A stretch of DNA of 64,000 nucleotides from Chromatiales bacterium. GTDB taxonomy: Bacteria > Pseudomonadota > Gammaproteobacteria > Chromatiales > Chromatiaceae. The translations under genes were made by a program, and so were the position numbers. The stretch covers positions 42,701-106,700 of the forward strand of contig JANQLO010000069.1 in the NCBI GenBank assembly GCA_028280505.1, given 5' to 3'. Below are positions 55,092 to 63,435 of this stretch, piece by piece; within the stretch, counting starts at the first letter, position 1, and the number at the start of each line of letters is the position of its first letter. The notes beneath the pieces are model-generated. The model worked only from the letters and a program-made list of their open reading frames with translations, made no database searches and was not told the origin of the DNA.

Positions 55092-56579
55092 ATGAGCGAA
55101 AAATCCGAAACCCTGGCCATTGTCGACATCATGGCCGAAACAGGTGTTGGTTTTGGGACCAGTGGCGCACGCGGCCTGGCCGAGGCTATGAGCGATCGTG
55201 TCAGCTACTTATATAGTATCGGTTTTCTCCAGTATCTGGAAAAACAAAGGCTGATCCGTCCGGGTGATGCTGTAGCCTTCGCCGGCGACTTTCGTCCGAG
55301 CACGCTCCGCATCATGAGTGCCGTAGCTGCAGCGATTACCGACCTTGGCTATTGTCCCCGGTATTGCGGACGTATTCCGACCCCGGCGTTAGCGGCCTAT
55401 GCGTACGCCGAAAACATCGCCAGCCTGATGATTACCGGCAGCCATATTCCGGACGACCGCAACGGCATCAAATTCAATCTGCCGCACGGTGAGGTTTTGA
55501 AGGCCGATGAGGCAGGCATCAGGGAACAAGTCGTCACTGTGGCCCGATCCATGTTCGATGAGCGCGGAGCGTTCGTCGATTCGCCGTCGTTACCGGCGGA
55601 AGACTCTACCGCCTATCGTCGTTATCTGTCGCGCTATCTCGATTTCTTGCCCGCGCAGTGTCTGCTGGGCCGCCGAGTGTTGATCTATGAGCACTCCAGC
55701 GTCGCGGCAAGTGCAATGACGGAGATTTTTGCCGGTCTTGGCGCCGATGTTGTGCGGCGTGGCTATTCGGAGTCTTTTGTCCCGGTCGATACCGAGGCGG
55801 TGCGCTCCGAAGACGAAGAATTGGCGCGTACCTGGGCCGATGCCGAGCATTTCGATTTGTTGGTCTCGACCGATGGCGATGGTGACCGGCCCCTGGTTGG
55901 TGACGAGCATGGTCGCTGGCTGCGTGGTGATGTTGCTGCCGTGTTGGCGGCGCGTTACCTGGATGCCGAGGCGGTGGTCACACCGGTCAGCAGCAACACC
56001 GTTGCCGAAAAATCGGACTGGTTCGCGCGTGTACTGCGCACACGAATAGGTTCGCCCTATGTGATCGAGGGAATGCAGCAGTTACGCGACGAGGGTTTTC
56101 AACGTGTGATTGGATACGAGGCGAACGGCGGTTTTTTGAGTGTTTCCCCACTCGACTGCGATGGCCGGGTTTTGCCGGCATTGCCGACGCGGGATGCCAT
56201 AATTGTTCCATTGGCGATATTGTTGTTGGCGGGACGGCACGGGGTACCGGTGTCACATCTGGCGGAACTGTTGCCGCCGCGTTTCACGGCCAGTGATCGT
56301 TTGAAGGATTTTCCCACGGAGATCAGCCGGCGCCGTATTGCTTCACTCGTGGCCGAGCCGAATGTCGTAGCCGAGCATTTTCCGGGCCTTGGGGTACCCT
56401 CGGCAGTGGATCTGACCGACGGTCTGCGCATGAGTTTCGCTAATCAGGAAGTGGTGCATTTACGGCCATCGGGAAATGCACCGGAGCTGCGCTGCTACAC
56501 GGAGGCCGATAGCCCCGAACGGGCACGTGCGCTTAACAATGAGTGCCTGGGCCAGATGCAGGCCTGGCGAGAACAATAA
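55092..56579 (+). CDS. Phosphohexomutase (phosphomannomutase/phosphoglucomutase)
   Basis: A 495-residue alpha-D-phosphohexomutase. Domain 1 has the phosphoserine loop ITGSHIPDDRNGIKF (S117), domain 2 the metal loop STDGDGDRPLVGDE, domain 3 the sugar-binding YEANGGFLS and domain 4 the phosphate-binding RPSGNAPELRCY. All four catalytic loops are intact, so it should convert hexose-6-phosphate to hexose-1-phosphate. Substrate (mannose or glucose) cannot be fixed by eye. The product feeds nucleotide sugars for exopolysaccharide or LPS, and a PilZ gene follows, fitting c-di-GMP control. Confidence 0.92.
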   Translation: MSEKSETLAIVDIMAETGVGFGTSGARGLAEAMSDRVSYLYSIGFLQYLEKQRLIRPGDAVAFAGDFRPSTLRIMSAVAAAITDLGYCPRYCGRIPTPALAAYAYAENIASLMITGSHIPDDRNGIKFNLPHGEVLKADEAGIREQVVTVARSMFDERGAFVDSPSLPAEDSTAYRRYLSRYLDFLPAQCLLGRRVLIYEHSSVAASAMTEIFAGLGADVVRRGYSESFVPVDTEAVRSEDEELARTWADAEHFDLLVSTDGDGDRPLVGDEHGRWLRGDVAAVLAARYLDAEAVVTPVSSNTVAEKSDWFARVLRTRIGSPYVIEGMQQLRDEGFQRVIGYEANGGFLSVSPLDCDGRVLPALPTRDAIIVPLAILLLAGRHGVPVSHLAELLPPRFTASDRLKDFPTEISRRRIASLVAEPNVVAEHFPGLGVPSAVDLTDGLRMSFANQEVVHLRPSGNAPELRCYTEADSPERARALNNECLGQMQAWREQ

Positions 56580-56622
56580 TCGACGGCAAGTATGTCGCAA
56601 CGACAGACCCCAAGGAGGTTCA

Positions 56623-56922
56623 ATGCAGGATTATGACGAGAAGCGGAACTATCCGCGCATGAAGATCGAGAGCCCGGCCAGTTTTGAGATTGTCGGCAGC
56701 GGCACCGGTGGTGCGATTGTGAAGAACCTCAGCGGTGGCGGGGTCTTGATGTGGATTGAACGAGAGGTCGCACCGGGTGCTGAGTTGAAGATCGAAATCA
56801 AACCGGTGAACGATATTACCCCGCCGATGAAAGCCGAACTGAAGGTCGTACGTTGTACCCCAGTGGCGGAAGCGGATGGGAGTTTCGCGGTCGCCTGCGA
56901 GATTAGCCGGATTCTCGGGTGA
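56623..56922 (+). CDS. PilZ-domain cyclic-di-GMP receptor
   Basis: A 99-residue stand-alone PilZ domain. The two c-di-GMP binding signatures are present: RNYPR (RxxxR, residues 8-12) and NLSGGG (the D/N-x-S-x-x-G motif). AAGGAGG lies five bases before the ATG at 56623; the longer open frame overlaps the phosphohexomutase and is rejected. It is 43 bases downstream of the mutase and overlaps the next small gene by four bases. It is the only c-di-GMP receptor seen in the window besides the GGDEF-EAL enzymes. Confidence 0.87.
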   Translation: MQDYDEKRNYPRMKIESPASFEIVGSGTGGAIVKNLSGGGVLMWIEREVAPGAELKIEIKPVNDITPPMKAELKVVRCTPVAEADGSFAVACEISRILG

Positions 56923-57182
56923 CCGATCCGCTGGAGGATTTGGTTGCCGAGATCGCCGCTGCGCCGCAGTCTGCTGCGGCACTTACGCTGTACGCCCTGA
57001 TTTCTACTTTGGCGTTCGAGCGTGCCGGCTGTTTGTTCAAGTTGGTTAAATTGCGCGACCTGTCGGTTGCGCAGCGCGATCTGGCCTATCGTCTGATGGA
57101 AATGATGGCGCTTGGGCACAACCAGGGGGATGCCTGGGATGATGCCAAGCGCCGCATCGATGCATTGATCAGTTCTGTCTGA
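56919..57182 (+). CDS. Small helical protein coupled to the PilZ gene
   Basis: An 87-residue, all-helical cytoplasmic protein (MTDPLEDLVAEIAAAPQSAAALTLYAL). It starts with GTG, and GTGA overlaps the PilZ stop by four bases, so translation is coupled. No known family is apparent to me. Coupling to PilZ suggests it may be a PilZ partner, which is inference. Confidence 0.75.
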   Translation: MTDPLEDLVAEIAAAPQSAAALTLYALISTLAFERAGCLFKLVKLRDLSVAQRDLAYRLMEMMALGHNQGDAWDDAKRRIDALISSV

Positions 57183-57852
57183 CCGGTACCGGTACGTAGG
57201 GGATGACGTCCTCCGGCAGGCGGAAGTCGCGAGGCGCCTGGTATTCCAAAACCTCTTTTGTTTTATCGTCGATGAGTATCGATAACCCGTAGTTCGGGTA
57301 GAACCAGCTGACTGCATGCTCGCTTTCGCGCAGCATTGCGCCGGGTTGGCCGAAACGATCGAGAATGAATTCGTGATCGAGATTTCGTGTGCCGGGAATA
57401 TAGGTGATCAGCGTCAGGCGGCGTGTGAGATGTGGGTCCGGTCCGCTGCTTAAAGGAAACTTCCAATCGCCGCTGGGCGAGCCTTCGCGTTGTGCGGCGC
57501 CATCTCGCAGTGCCGTCAGTTCGTCGGTAGATGCCTCCAGACCGACCAACACCTTAGCGTCGAGCGGGCCGAATTGTACTTTGCCGAAAAAGGCTTCGAG
57601 GGCCAGTTCACCGCTTTCACTTTGGAATATCGCCAGCCCTTCGAGGCCGCCGAATTTGGCGATCGCATCGGCCAGCGTGGCTTCTCCCAGGTTCAAGTCA
57701 AACACGCGACTGCCGCCATCCGGATTCACGGTGATTTGCCAGGGCAGGTCGGTACGCTCGCGCAATACTTCCGGTCCCGGCTTTGGCGCGAACAGATAGA
57801 ACGCGAACAGCAGTACGGCGACAATTGCCAGAATGCTTAGCGGGATTTTCAT
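57169..57852 (-). CDS. Membrane-anchored hypothetical protein
   Basis: A 227-residue protein with one N-terminal helix (ILAIVAVLLFAFYLFA) and a periplasmic domain. Conserved-looking segments are GEATLADAIAKFGGLEGLAIFQS and the late PGAMLRESEHAVSWFYPNYGLSILIDDKTKEVLEYQAPRDF part. Its ATG overlaps the stop of serB (ATGA), so it is the third gene of a ycgL-serB operon. It overlaps the convergent small helical gene by 14 bases. Family unknown. Confidence 0.8.
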   Translation of the reverse strand: MKIPLSILAIVAVLLFAFYLFAPKPGPEVLRERTDLPWQITVNPDGGSRVFDLNLGEATLADAIAKFGGLEGLAIFQSESGELALEAFFGKVQFGPLDAKVLVGLEASTDELTALRDGAAQREGSPSGDWKFPLSSGPDPHLTRRLTLITYIPGTRNLDHEFILDRFGQPGAMLRESEHAVSWFYPNYGLSILIDDKTKEVLEYQAPRDFRLPEDVIPYVPVPVRQN

Positions 57853-59063
57853 TCGATCACCTCGCGGTCGCGCACGCCGAGCAGATAAAGAATGCTATCC
57901 AGACCGAGTGTCGATATCGAATGTCGAGCGTTCGCGCGCACCATGGGTTTGGCGTGGAAAGCCACGCCCAGGCCGGCTATTGCCAACATCGGCAAATCGT
58001 TGGCACCGTCACCGACCGCGATGGTTTGGCGCATGTCGATGCCGAGATCGGTTGCCATCGCGCGTAGCAGTTCGGCCTTTTTTTCGCCATTGACGATTTC
58101 GCCTTTGACCTTGCCGGTCAGTTTGCCGTCGGCGATGTCGAGTTCGTTGGCCGATATGCAATCGAGCCCGAAGCGTTTCTTGAGGTGTTCGGCAAAGTAG
58201 GTGAAACCACCGGAAAGAATGCCAACCCGATAGCCCAGGTGCTTCAGATTGGCGATCAAACGTTCGGCCCCTTCCGTGACCGGTAGCGTTTCTGCAATCT
58301 CGGCCAATACGCGCTCGTCCAATCCTGCGAGCGTTGCGAGTCTGCGTTCGAAACTTTCGTTGAACGGTATTTCGCCGCGCATCGCGGATTCGGTGATTGC
58401 CGCGACCCGTTCACCGACACCGGCGGCCTTTGCCAGCTCGTCGATAACCTCACACTGGATCAGGGTCGAATCCATGTCGAATACGATCAGACGGCGATTG
58501 CGGCGATACAGGTCGTCGGCCTGAAAGGCTACGTCGACCTCGTCGTCGCGTGTGATCGCGAGCAGGTCGTGGCGTAGACCCTCGGGGTCGTCGACCTCGC
58601 CCCGAATCGAAAATTCCACGCAGGCGCGCCGAGTCGGTTGGTTCTCGCGTAACGAAAAACGTCCCGATAGGCGGCTTATGGTGTCGATATTCAGACCATG
58701 GCGTGAAACGACCGCAGCCACATGGCCGATGTTGGCGGCACTGAGCTTGCGCCCGAGCAGGGTGACGATGAAGCGCGGTCGGCCTTGAGTATCGACCCAG
58801 TTCTCGTAATCCTCCGCGGCGATAGGATTGAAGTTGACCTCGAGCCCATGCTGGTGGGCCAGGAACAGCAGTTCCTTCATCGCCGCGCCTGATTCACGGT
58901 CGTCCGGAATCTCCAGCAGCATGCCGAGATTCAGACGATCGTGGATCACCGCCTGGCCGATATCCAGCACGTTCACGCCATGTTGAGAAAGGGTGTCGCT
59001 AAAGGCCGCGGTGACGCCCGGATGATCCGGCCCGCTGATGCTTAGCAGTAGAATATCGCCCAT
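57849..59063 (-). CDS. serB: Phosphoserine phosphatase with two ACT domains
   Basis: A 404-residue SerB. Two ACT-like domains (about 3-85 and 97-180) precede a HAD phosphatase: nucleophile D196 and D198 in VFDMDSTLIQCEVIDELA, then SGGFTYFAEHL and the Mg-binding VGDGANDLPMLA. It makes serine from phosphoserine in the cytoplasm. The ATG overlaps the stop of the upstream YcgL-like gene by one base. The two-ACT form is typical of many proteobacteria. Confidence 0.95.
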   Translation of the reverse strand: MGDILLLSISGPDHPGVTAAFSDTLSQHGVNVLDIGQAVIHDRLNLGMLLEIPDDRESGAAMKELLFLAHQHGLEVNFNPIAAEDYENWVDTQGRPRFIVTLLGRKLSAANIGHVAAVVSRHGLNIDTISRLSGRFSLRENQPTRRACVEFSIRGEVDDPEGLRHDLLAITRDDEVDVAFQADDLYRRNRRLIVFDMDSTLIQCEVIDELAKAAGVGERVAAITESAMRGEIPFNESFERRLATLAGLDERVLAEIAETLPVTEGAERLIANLKHLGYRVGILSGGFTYFAEHLKKRFGLDCISANELDIADGKLTGKVKGEIVNGEKKAELLRAMATDLGIDMRQTIAVGDGANDLPMLAIAGLGVAFHAKPMVRANARHSISTLGLDSILYLLGVRDREVIE

Positions 59064-59341
59064 CAGTCCTGGTTTCCGTGATACAGCTCCGGCTGGAGCT
59101 TGGGTGGCAGTTGCAGATGAAAGCCCTGGCTACGCAAATTGGCCATCACGGTATTGACGTCCTCGCGTGCCAGTTTGCGTTCCGGACTGAGTTCCAGTTC
59201 GATGACCAGGATCGGTTGGCCGAATTTTTCCAGTAATGCATCCGGCACTTTGTTGAAACCGTCTTCTTCGGCCAAATAGAGATACATTTCCTGTTTGCGC
59301 GGGCTGCGATAGACCCAGCAGGGCAGCATAACGTCGCTCAT
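59063..59341 (-). CDS. YcgL-family protein
   Basis: A 92-residue cytoplasmic protein of the YcgL (DUF709) family: CWVYRSPRKQEMYLYLAEEDGFNKVPDALLEKFG. It is conserved in gammaproteobacteria, and its role is unknown. Its stop shares one base with the serB start. Confidence 0.85.
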   Translation of the reverse strand: MSDVMLPCWVYRSPRKQEMYLYLAEEDGFNKVPDALLEKFGQPILVIELELSPERKLAREDVNTVMANLRSQGFHLQLPPKLQPELYHGNQD

Positions 59342-59466
59342 GTCGTGATACCTTCGAAGCGAGCGGCGATTCTATACGGTTTGGACTCGGCCGGGGGCTG
59401 TAGCAATGCCATAGGAACTCAAAGGGCCATTGTGGACTCTGTTGTGTATGGCTTGAGGGAGAAGGC

Positions 59467-60018
59467 ATGCCTCGTACTTTATTCGGAAGATTCCTGGTCC
59501 TGTCGGGTGTGGGCTTGCTACTGACCGCCTGCGCGGGCAATCCGCCGCGTGGGTTGGAACCGCTGGCTGCGGATGCACCGACAGCTGCCCAAGTGCAAAC
59601 GGACCCAGCCGGGCTACGTGGACGAGAAGTTCGCTGGGGCGGTGAGATTCTGTCGATCGAAAATCTGTCTCGAGACACGGAGATTGAAATCTACAGTCGC
59701 CCCTTGTTCGACAATGCCGAACCGAAACCGGATGGGGGTGAGGGCGTGCGTTTTTTTGCGGTGGTCCGAGGTTTCCTCGATCCGGCTCATTACAGTCCCG
59801 GCAAACGTCTGACGGTGCGAGGACGTGTGATAGACAAGGTGCGCCGGCCGGTCGGTGAATATAATTACGTATATCCGGTGGTCGAGGCCAGCCAGCACCA
59901 TCTTTGGCCGGCTTATGTGCCGCCGCAGGAACCGGCCTGGTTTCGGGACCCGTATTACGATCCTTGGTGGCCATGGGGCCCCTGGGGGCCTTATCGACCA
60001 TGGCCATACAGGTGGTGA
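59467..60018 (+). CDS. Slp-family outer-membrane lipoprotein
   Basis: A 183-residue lipoprotein with a lipobox (LLTAC, lipidated C22). The body matches the Slp (starvation lipoprotein) family: VRWGGEILSIENLSRDTEIEIYSRPLF, FAVVRGFLDPAHYSPGKRLTVRGRV and YPVVEASQHHLWP. The C-terminus is a Pro/Tyr/Trp-rich tail. It is followed after three bases by a paralogue, forming a tandem pair. Confidence 0.88.
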   Translation: MPRTLFGRFLVLSGVGLLLTACAGNPPRGLEPLAADAPTAAQVQTDPAGLRGREVRWGGEILSIENLSRDTEIEIYSRPLFDNAEPKPDGGEGVRFFAVVRGFLDPAHYSPGKRLTVRGRVIDKVRRPVGEYNYVYPVVEASQHHLWPAYVPPQEPAWFRDPYYDPWWPWGPWGPYRPWPYRW

Positions 60019-60021
60019 ATC

Positions 60022-60525
60022 ATGAAAATCCGGATGCTGATCGTGCCGCTAGCCCTTTTGCTTGGGGCTTGTGCGAGTTCGCCGCCGGCCGATACCGGGC
60101 CGACGCCGAATCAGGTGATCTTGAGCGGTGAGGCCCATGATGTGGTGCATTGGGGCGGGCGCATCGTCACGGTGAAAAATTTGCGGGAGCGCACGTTGAT
60201 CGAGATTTTGTCCTTTCCATTGGATGGCGACGGTCGGCCGCTTGCGGACGAGGTGCCGCAAGGCCGTTTCATCGTGGAGAAGGCGGGCTTTCTGGAACCA
60301 CACGAGTATGCTGCCGGGCGGTTGCTCGAGATTCGTGGGCGGCTTGACGGCTTTACCCGAGGTCGAGTCGGGGAGGCCGCTTATCGTTATCCCGTAGTGC
60401 GTGGCGATCAGCTTGTGCTGTGGCCGGCAGACGAGCCCCGACGCTGGTCGAGCACGCCGCGGATCAATCTCGGGGTTGGCGGCGGCAGCCGCGGCACCGG
60501 AGTGGGGGTCGGGATTGGTTTTTGA
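60022..60525 (+). CDS. Second Slp-family lipoprotein
   Basis: A 167-residue lipoprotein (lipobox LLGAC, C17) and paralogue of the gene just upstream, sharing VHWGGRIVTVKNLRERTLIEI and the GFLEPHEYAAGRLLEIRGR region. The C-terminus is Gly-rich (GVGGGSRGTGVGVGIGF) instead of Pro/Tyr-rich. The close spacing suggests duplication within an operon. Confidence 0.87.
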   Translation: MKIRMLIVPLALLLGACASSPPADTGPTPNQVILSGEAHDVVHWGGRIVTVKNLRERTLIEILSFPLDGDGRPLADEVPQGRFIVEKAGFLEPHEYAAGRLLEIRGRLDGFTRGRVGEAAYRYPVVRGDQLVLWPADEPRRWSSTPRINLGVGGGSRGTGVGVGIGF

Positions 60526-60530
60526 TGCGG

Positions 60531-60995
60531 TTAGCGCTTGTGCCGCTGAGGGGTCAAGCGTTGGCCCCTAAGATGGGCAATCACGACCATCAGGAACTTG
60601 AACAGGTTGCGCAGGCGAGGGATCAGGTCGATCGAAGCCGAGCCCGCAGCCAGTTTCTTCAGGGTTGCGATGCGTTCGTAGGCATTGTCGATAAGGCGTC
60701 CGGTCGGCCAATCAAGGTAGCGCTCGAATTCACGGATTCCGCCATAAGTGTCGCGTTCGAGTTTTCGTTTGCGCAGGCTGTCGAGATTGAGCGCCTGTTT
60801 GGCGGCGCCACGATAAGCTTCGTTCTCCAAGCCGTCGACGATGGCCGCCGGTTTCAGGCCCTCGCGCAGCCCTTCGCGCAGAAAGGTCAAATTGCCCTGT
60901 AGTTCGCCGAGGACTTGGTTTTGCGACGACCGTCGGGCGCGATGTTTTGCCTGTTCTTTGTCGTAAATATTGTAAAGATCCTGAATGATGCTCAT
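60531..60995 (-). CDS. Hypothetical charged helical protein
   Basis: A 154-residue cytoplasmic protein I do not recognise. The first half is Lys/Arg/Gln-rich helical sequence (IQDLYNIYDKEQAKHRARRSSQNQVL), and the rest has several amphipathic helices. The ribosome site is weak. It ends six bases before the Slp stop on the other strand and begins 14 bases after the end of the alcohol dehydrogenase gene on the same strand. Confidence 0.65.
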   Translation of the reverse strand: MSIIQDLYNIYDKEQAKHRARRSSQNQVLGELQGNLTFLREGLREGLKPAAIVDGLENEAYRGAAKQALNLDSLRKRKLERDTYGGIREFERYLDWPTGRLIDNAYERIATLKKLAAGSASIDLIPRLRNLFKFLMVVIAHLRGQRLTPQRHKR

Positions 60996-61008
60996 TGCGT
61001 TCGATATG

Positions 61009-62205
61009 TCAGAGCCGGTTGTGAAGCAGTTCGGAGAGTTCGTTGTCGTTGAGGATCAAAGGGTTGGTTTGCATACTTCCGCCGCGGCAGTTTGCGACCA
61101 CCCGCTCGATGTCTTTTTCCTGCATACCGAATTCGTTTAGTCGCGGCAGTTCGAGCCGTTCGGTCCAGTCTTCGAGCAAGTCGACCAGGCCGTCCTGCGC
61201 AGCAGCCTCGCTGTTGAACATGCGTCCGGAGAGCAGTATTCCGGCCTCGGCATACTTGCGTAGTGCCGGCCCCTTGGGGTCTCGCTCACGCAGGGCGGCG
61301 ATGTTGATTCGGGTGGCGGCGGCAACCAGGGTACCGCAGACCACGCCGTGCGGAATCGGGAAGAATGCCCCGAGTGGCGAGGCCAACCCATGTACCGAGC
61401 CCAATCCGCATTGTGCTAGCGTGATGCCGGAGCACAGGGAGGCATAAGCGACCTTCTGATAGCCTTGCTGGGCGAGCGGATCGTCGGCATTCCAGGCCTG
61501 CCAGAAGCCGTCGCGAAAGGCCTGCATGCCGGACGAAGCCAAGGCGTCGGTGAAGGGGCTGGCACGCAGCGAGACATAGGATTCGAGCAACTGAGTGAAG
61601 GCATCCATGCCGTTAGCCGCGATCAGCGGTTTCGGGCAGGTCTCCAGCAGGCTGGGATCGACAATTGCGATTGCGGCGATTAGCCGGTCGTCGCGGAAGG
61701 ACTTTTTGAAACCGTCCATGCCCTGGCGCGACAATACGGCGTTCTTGGTTGCTTCGCTGCCGGTTCCCGCCGTTGTGGGCACGGCGACGAATGGCAGGGC
61801 AGGGCCCTCGTAAGGCAGACCTCGCCCCACGCCTTCGAGATGATCCATGACACTGTTCCCCGGACGCAGCAAACCGGCGATCGCTTTGGCCGCATCGAGT
61901 ACGCTGCCGCCGCCGATGCCGACTACGGCGTCCAGCGTCAGTTCGCGATAGCTTGCTACGGCATCGTCGACGGTTTCAGGCGAAGGTTCCCCTGAAACAC
62001 TCAGCGTATGCCACTCGATATCGGCATCATCGAGTCCGTTGAGTAAGTGTTGCCAGCGCGGTGTTTTCTGTAGCGAACGCCGGCCGGTGACCAGCAGTAT
62101 GCGGCGGCCAAAGCGTTTTATCGCTTCGGGCAAGGTATCAAGGCTGCCGCTGCCGAAACGGATTTCGGGTAAGCGGGCAATATGAAAGGCTTTAAAAGGG
62201 TTCAA
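61009..62205 (-). CDS. Iron-containing alcohol dehydrogenase
   Basis: A 398-residue group III (iron-type) alcohol dehydrogenase. NAD-binding GIGGGSVLDAAKAIAG and the metal-binding segment NGMDAFTQLLESYVS...GLGSVHGLASPLGAFFPIPHGVV (Asp and three His) are intact. It should interconvert an alcohol and aldehyde with NAD(P). Substrate and pathway are not shown by context. Confidence 0.92.
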   Translation of the reverse strand: MNPFKAFHIARLPEIRFGSGSLDTLPEAIKRFGRRILLVTGRRSLQKTPRWQHLLNGLDDADIEWHTLSVSGEPSPETVDDAVASYRELTLDAVVGIGGGSVLDAAKAIAGLLRPGNSVMDHLEGVGRGLPYEGPALPFVAVPTTAGTGSEATKNAVLSRQGMDGFKKSFRDDRLIAAIAIVDPSLLETCPKPLIAANGMDAFTQLLESYVSLRASPFTDALASSGMQAFRDGFWQAWNADDPLAQQGYQKVAYASLCSGITLAQCGLGSVHGLASPLGAFFPIPHGVVCGTLVAAATRINIAALRERDPKGPALRKYAEAGILLSGRMFNSEAAAQDGLVDLLEDWTERLELPRLNEFGMQEKDIERVVANCRGGSMQTNPLILNDNELSELLHNRL

Positions 62206-62269
62206 GGCGGCGATATCTGCGACACTAAGGAGCGCGCATTATCGCCGATTGCGACGGTCGTGACTCAGT

Positions 62270-63364
62270 TCAACTGACGACTGCCTCGGGCTTGGGCTTG
62301 CCTTCACCGGTGTTCAGGCGGATGCGCAAGGCGAGGTTGTTGCGTGAATCGGCGTGGTTCAGCGCCTCTTCGAGCGAGATGGCGCCTTCGATATAGAGGT
62401 CGTAGAGCGCCTGGTCGAAGGTCATCATGCCGCGCGAGTTGCCCTGCTCCATGGCTTCTTTGACATCGTGAATCTTGCCCTTCTGAATCAGTTCGGCGGT
62501 ATAGGCCGTTTGCATCAGCATCTCCACTGCCGCGCGTCGACCACCGTCCTTACCCGGGATCAGGCGCTGCGATATCACCGATTTGAGATTCAGTGAGAGA
62601 TCGTTGAACAACTGTCGGTGTGCGCTGTCGGGAAAAAAGTTTACGATACGGTCGAGTGCCTGGTTGGCGTTGTTTGCATGCAGTGTCGTTAGGCAAAGAT
62701 GCCCGGTCTCCGCATATGCGATGGCGTGTTGCATGGTTGCCGCGTCGCGCACTTCGCCGATCAGGATGACATCGGGCGCCTCGCGCAAGGCGTTTTTTAG
62801 GGCGTTTTCGTAGCTCATCGAATCGAGCCCGATTTCGCGCTGATTGACGACCGATTTCTTATGCGTATGCAGATACTCGATTGGGTCCTCGATGGTGAGG
62901 ATATGTCCGGTGGTATTTTGGTTTCGGTAGTCGATCATGGAGGCCAATGTGGTTGACTTACCCGAACCGGTTGAGCCGACGACCAGCACCAGGCCGCGTT
63001 TCTCCATGATGACCTTTTTCAAGGTCTGCGGTAGGTGCAGCGCTTCGATACTGGGTATCTGGCCTTTGATGTAACGAACCACCATGGCGGTATCGCCACG
63101 TTGGCGAAAAACGTTGACCCTGAAACGTCCCAACGTATGTACGGAGATCGCGAGATTGCACTCCATGGTGCCCTCGAACTCGCGGATTTGCTCGTCGTTC
63201 ATGACCGAATAGGCGAGTTTGGCGACCTCGCCCGGCCCCAGTTTCTGATCCCCGATTGCGACCGTTTGGCCGTCGATTTTCACATGCGGGCAGGCCCCGG
63301 TACTGAAATACAGATCCGAGGCGTTGCGTTGTACCATTAAGCGCAAGTAGGGGGCGAGTTCCAT
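62270..63364 (-). CDS. pilU: Twitching motility ATPase PilU
   Basis: A 364-residue hexameric ATPase of the PilT/PilU type that helps retract type IV pili at the inner membrane. Walker A GSTGSGKSTTLA, the Asp box TIEDPIEYLHTHKKS, Walker B VILIGEVRDAATM and the His box AETGHLCLTTLHANNA are all intact. The start at 63364 (MELAPYLRLMVQRNASDLYFSTGA) is the standard PilU N-terminus; an ATG at 63391 is less likely. pilT is not visible here, and a lone pilin-like gene lies at 32.4 kb. Confidence 0.93.
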   Translation of the reverse strand: MELAPYLRLMVQRNASDLYFSTGACPHVKIDGQTVAIGDQKLGPGEVAKLAYSVMNDEQIREFEGTMECNLAISVHTLGRFRVNVFRQRGDTAMVVRYIKGQIPSIEALHLPQTLKKVIMEKRGLVLVVGSTGSGKSTTLASMIDYRNQNTTGHILTIEDPIEYLHTHKKSVVNQREIGLDSMSYENALKNALREAPDVILIGEVRDAATMQHAIAYAETGHLCLTTLHANNANQALDRIVNFFPDSAHRQLFNDLSLNLKSVISQRLIPGKDGGRRAAVEMLMQTAYTAELIQKGKIHDVKEAMEQGNSRGMMTFDQALYDLYIEGAISLEEALNHADSRNNLALRIRLNTGEGKPKPEAVVS

Positions 63365-63435
63365 GGCGTTTCCCTGGGTGTATCGGGTCACCGAAAACCA
63401 GCGGCCGGCAGGTAAAAAAGTTAAGGGGTGTATTG

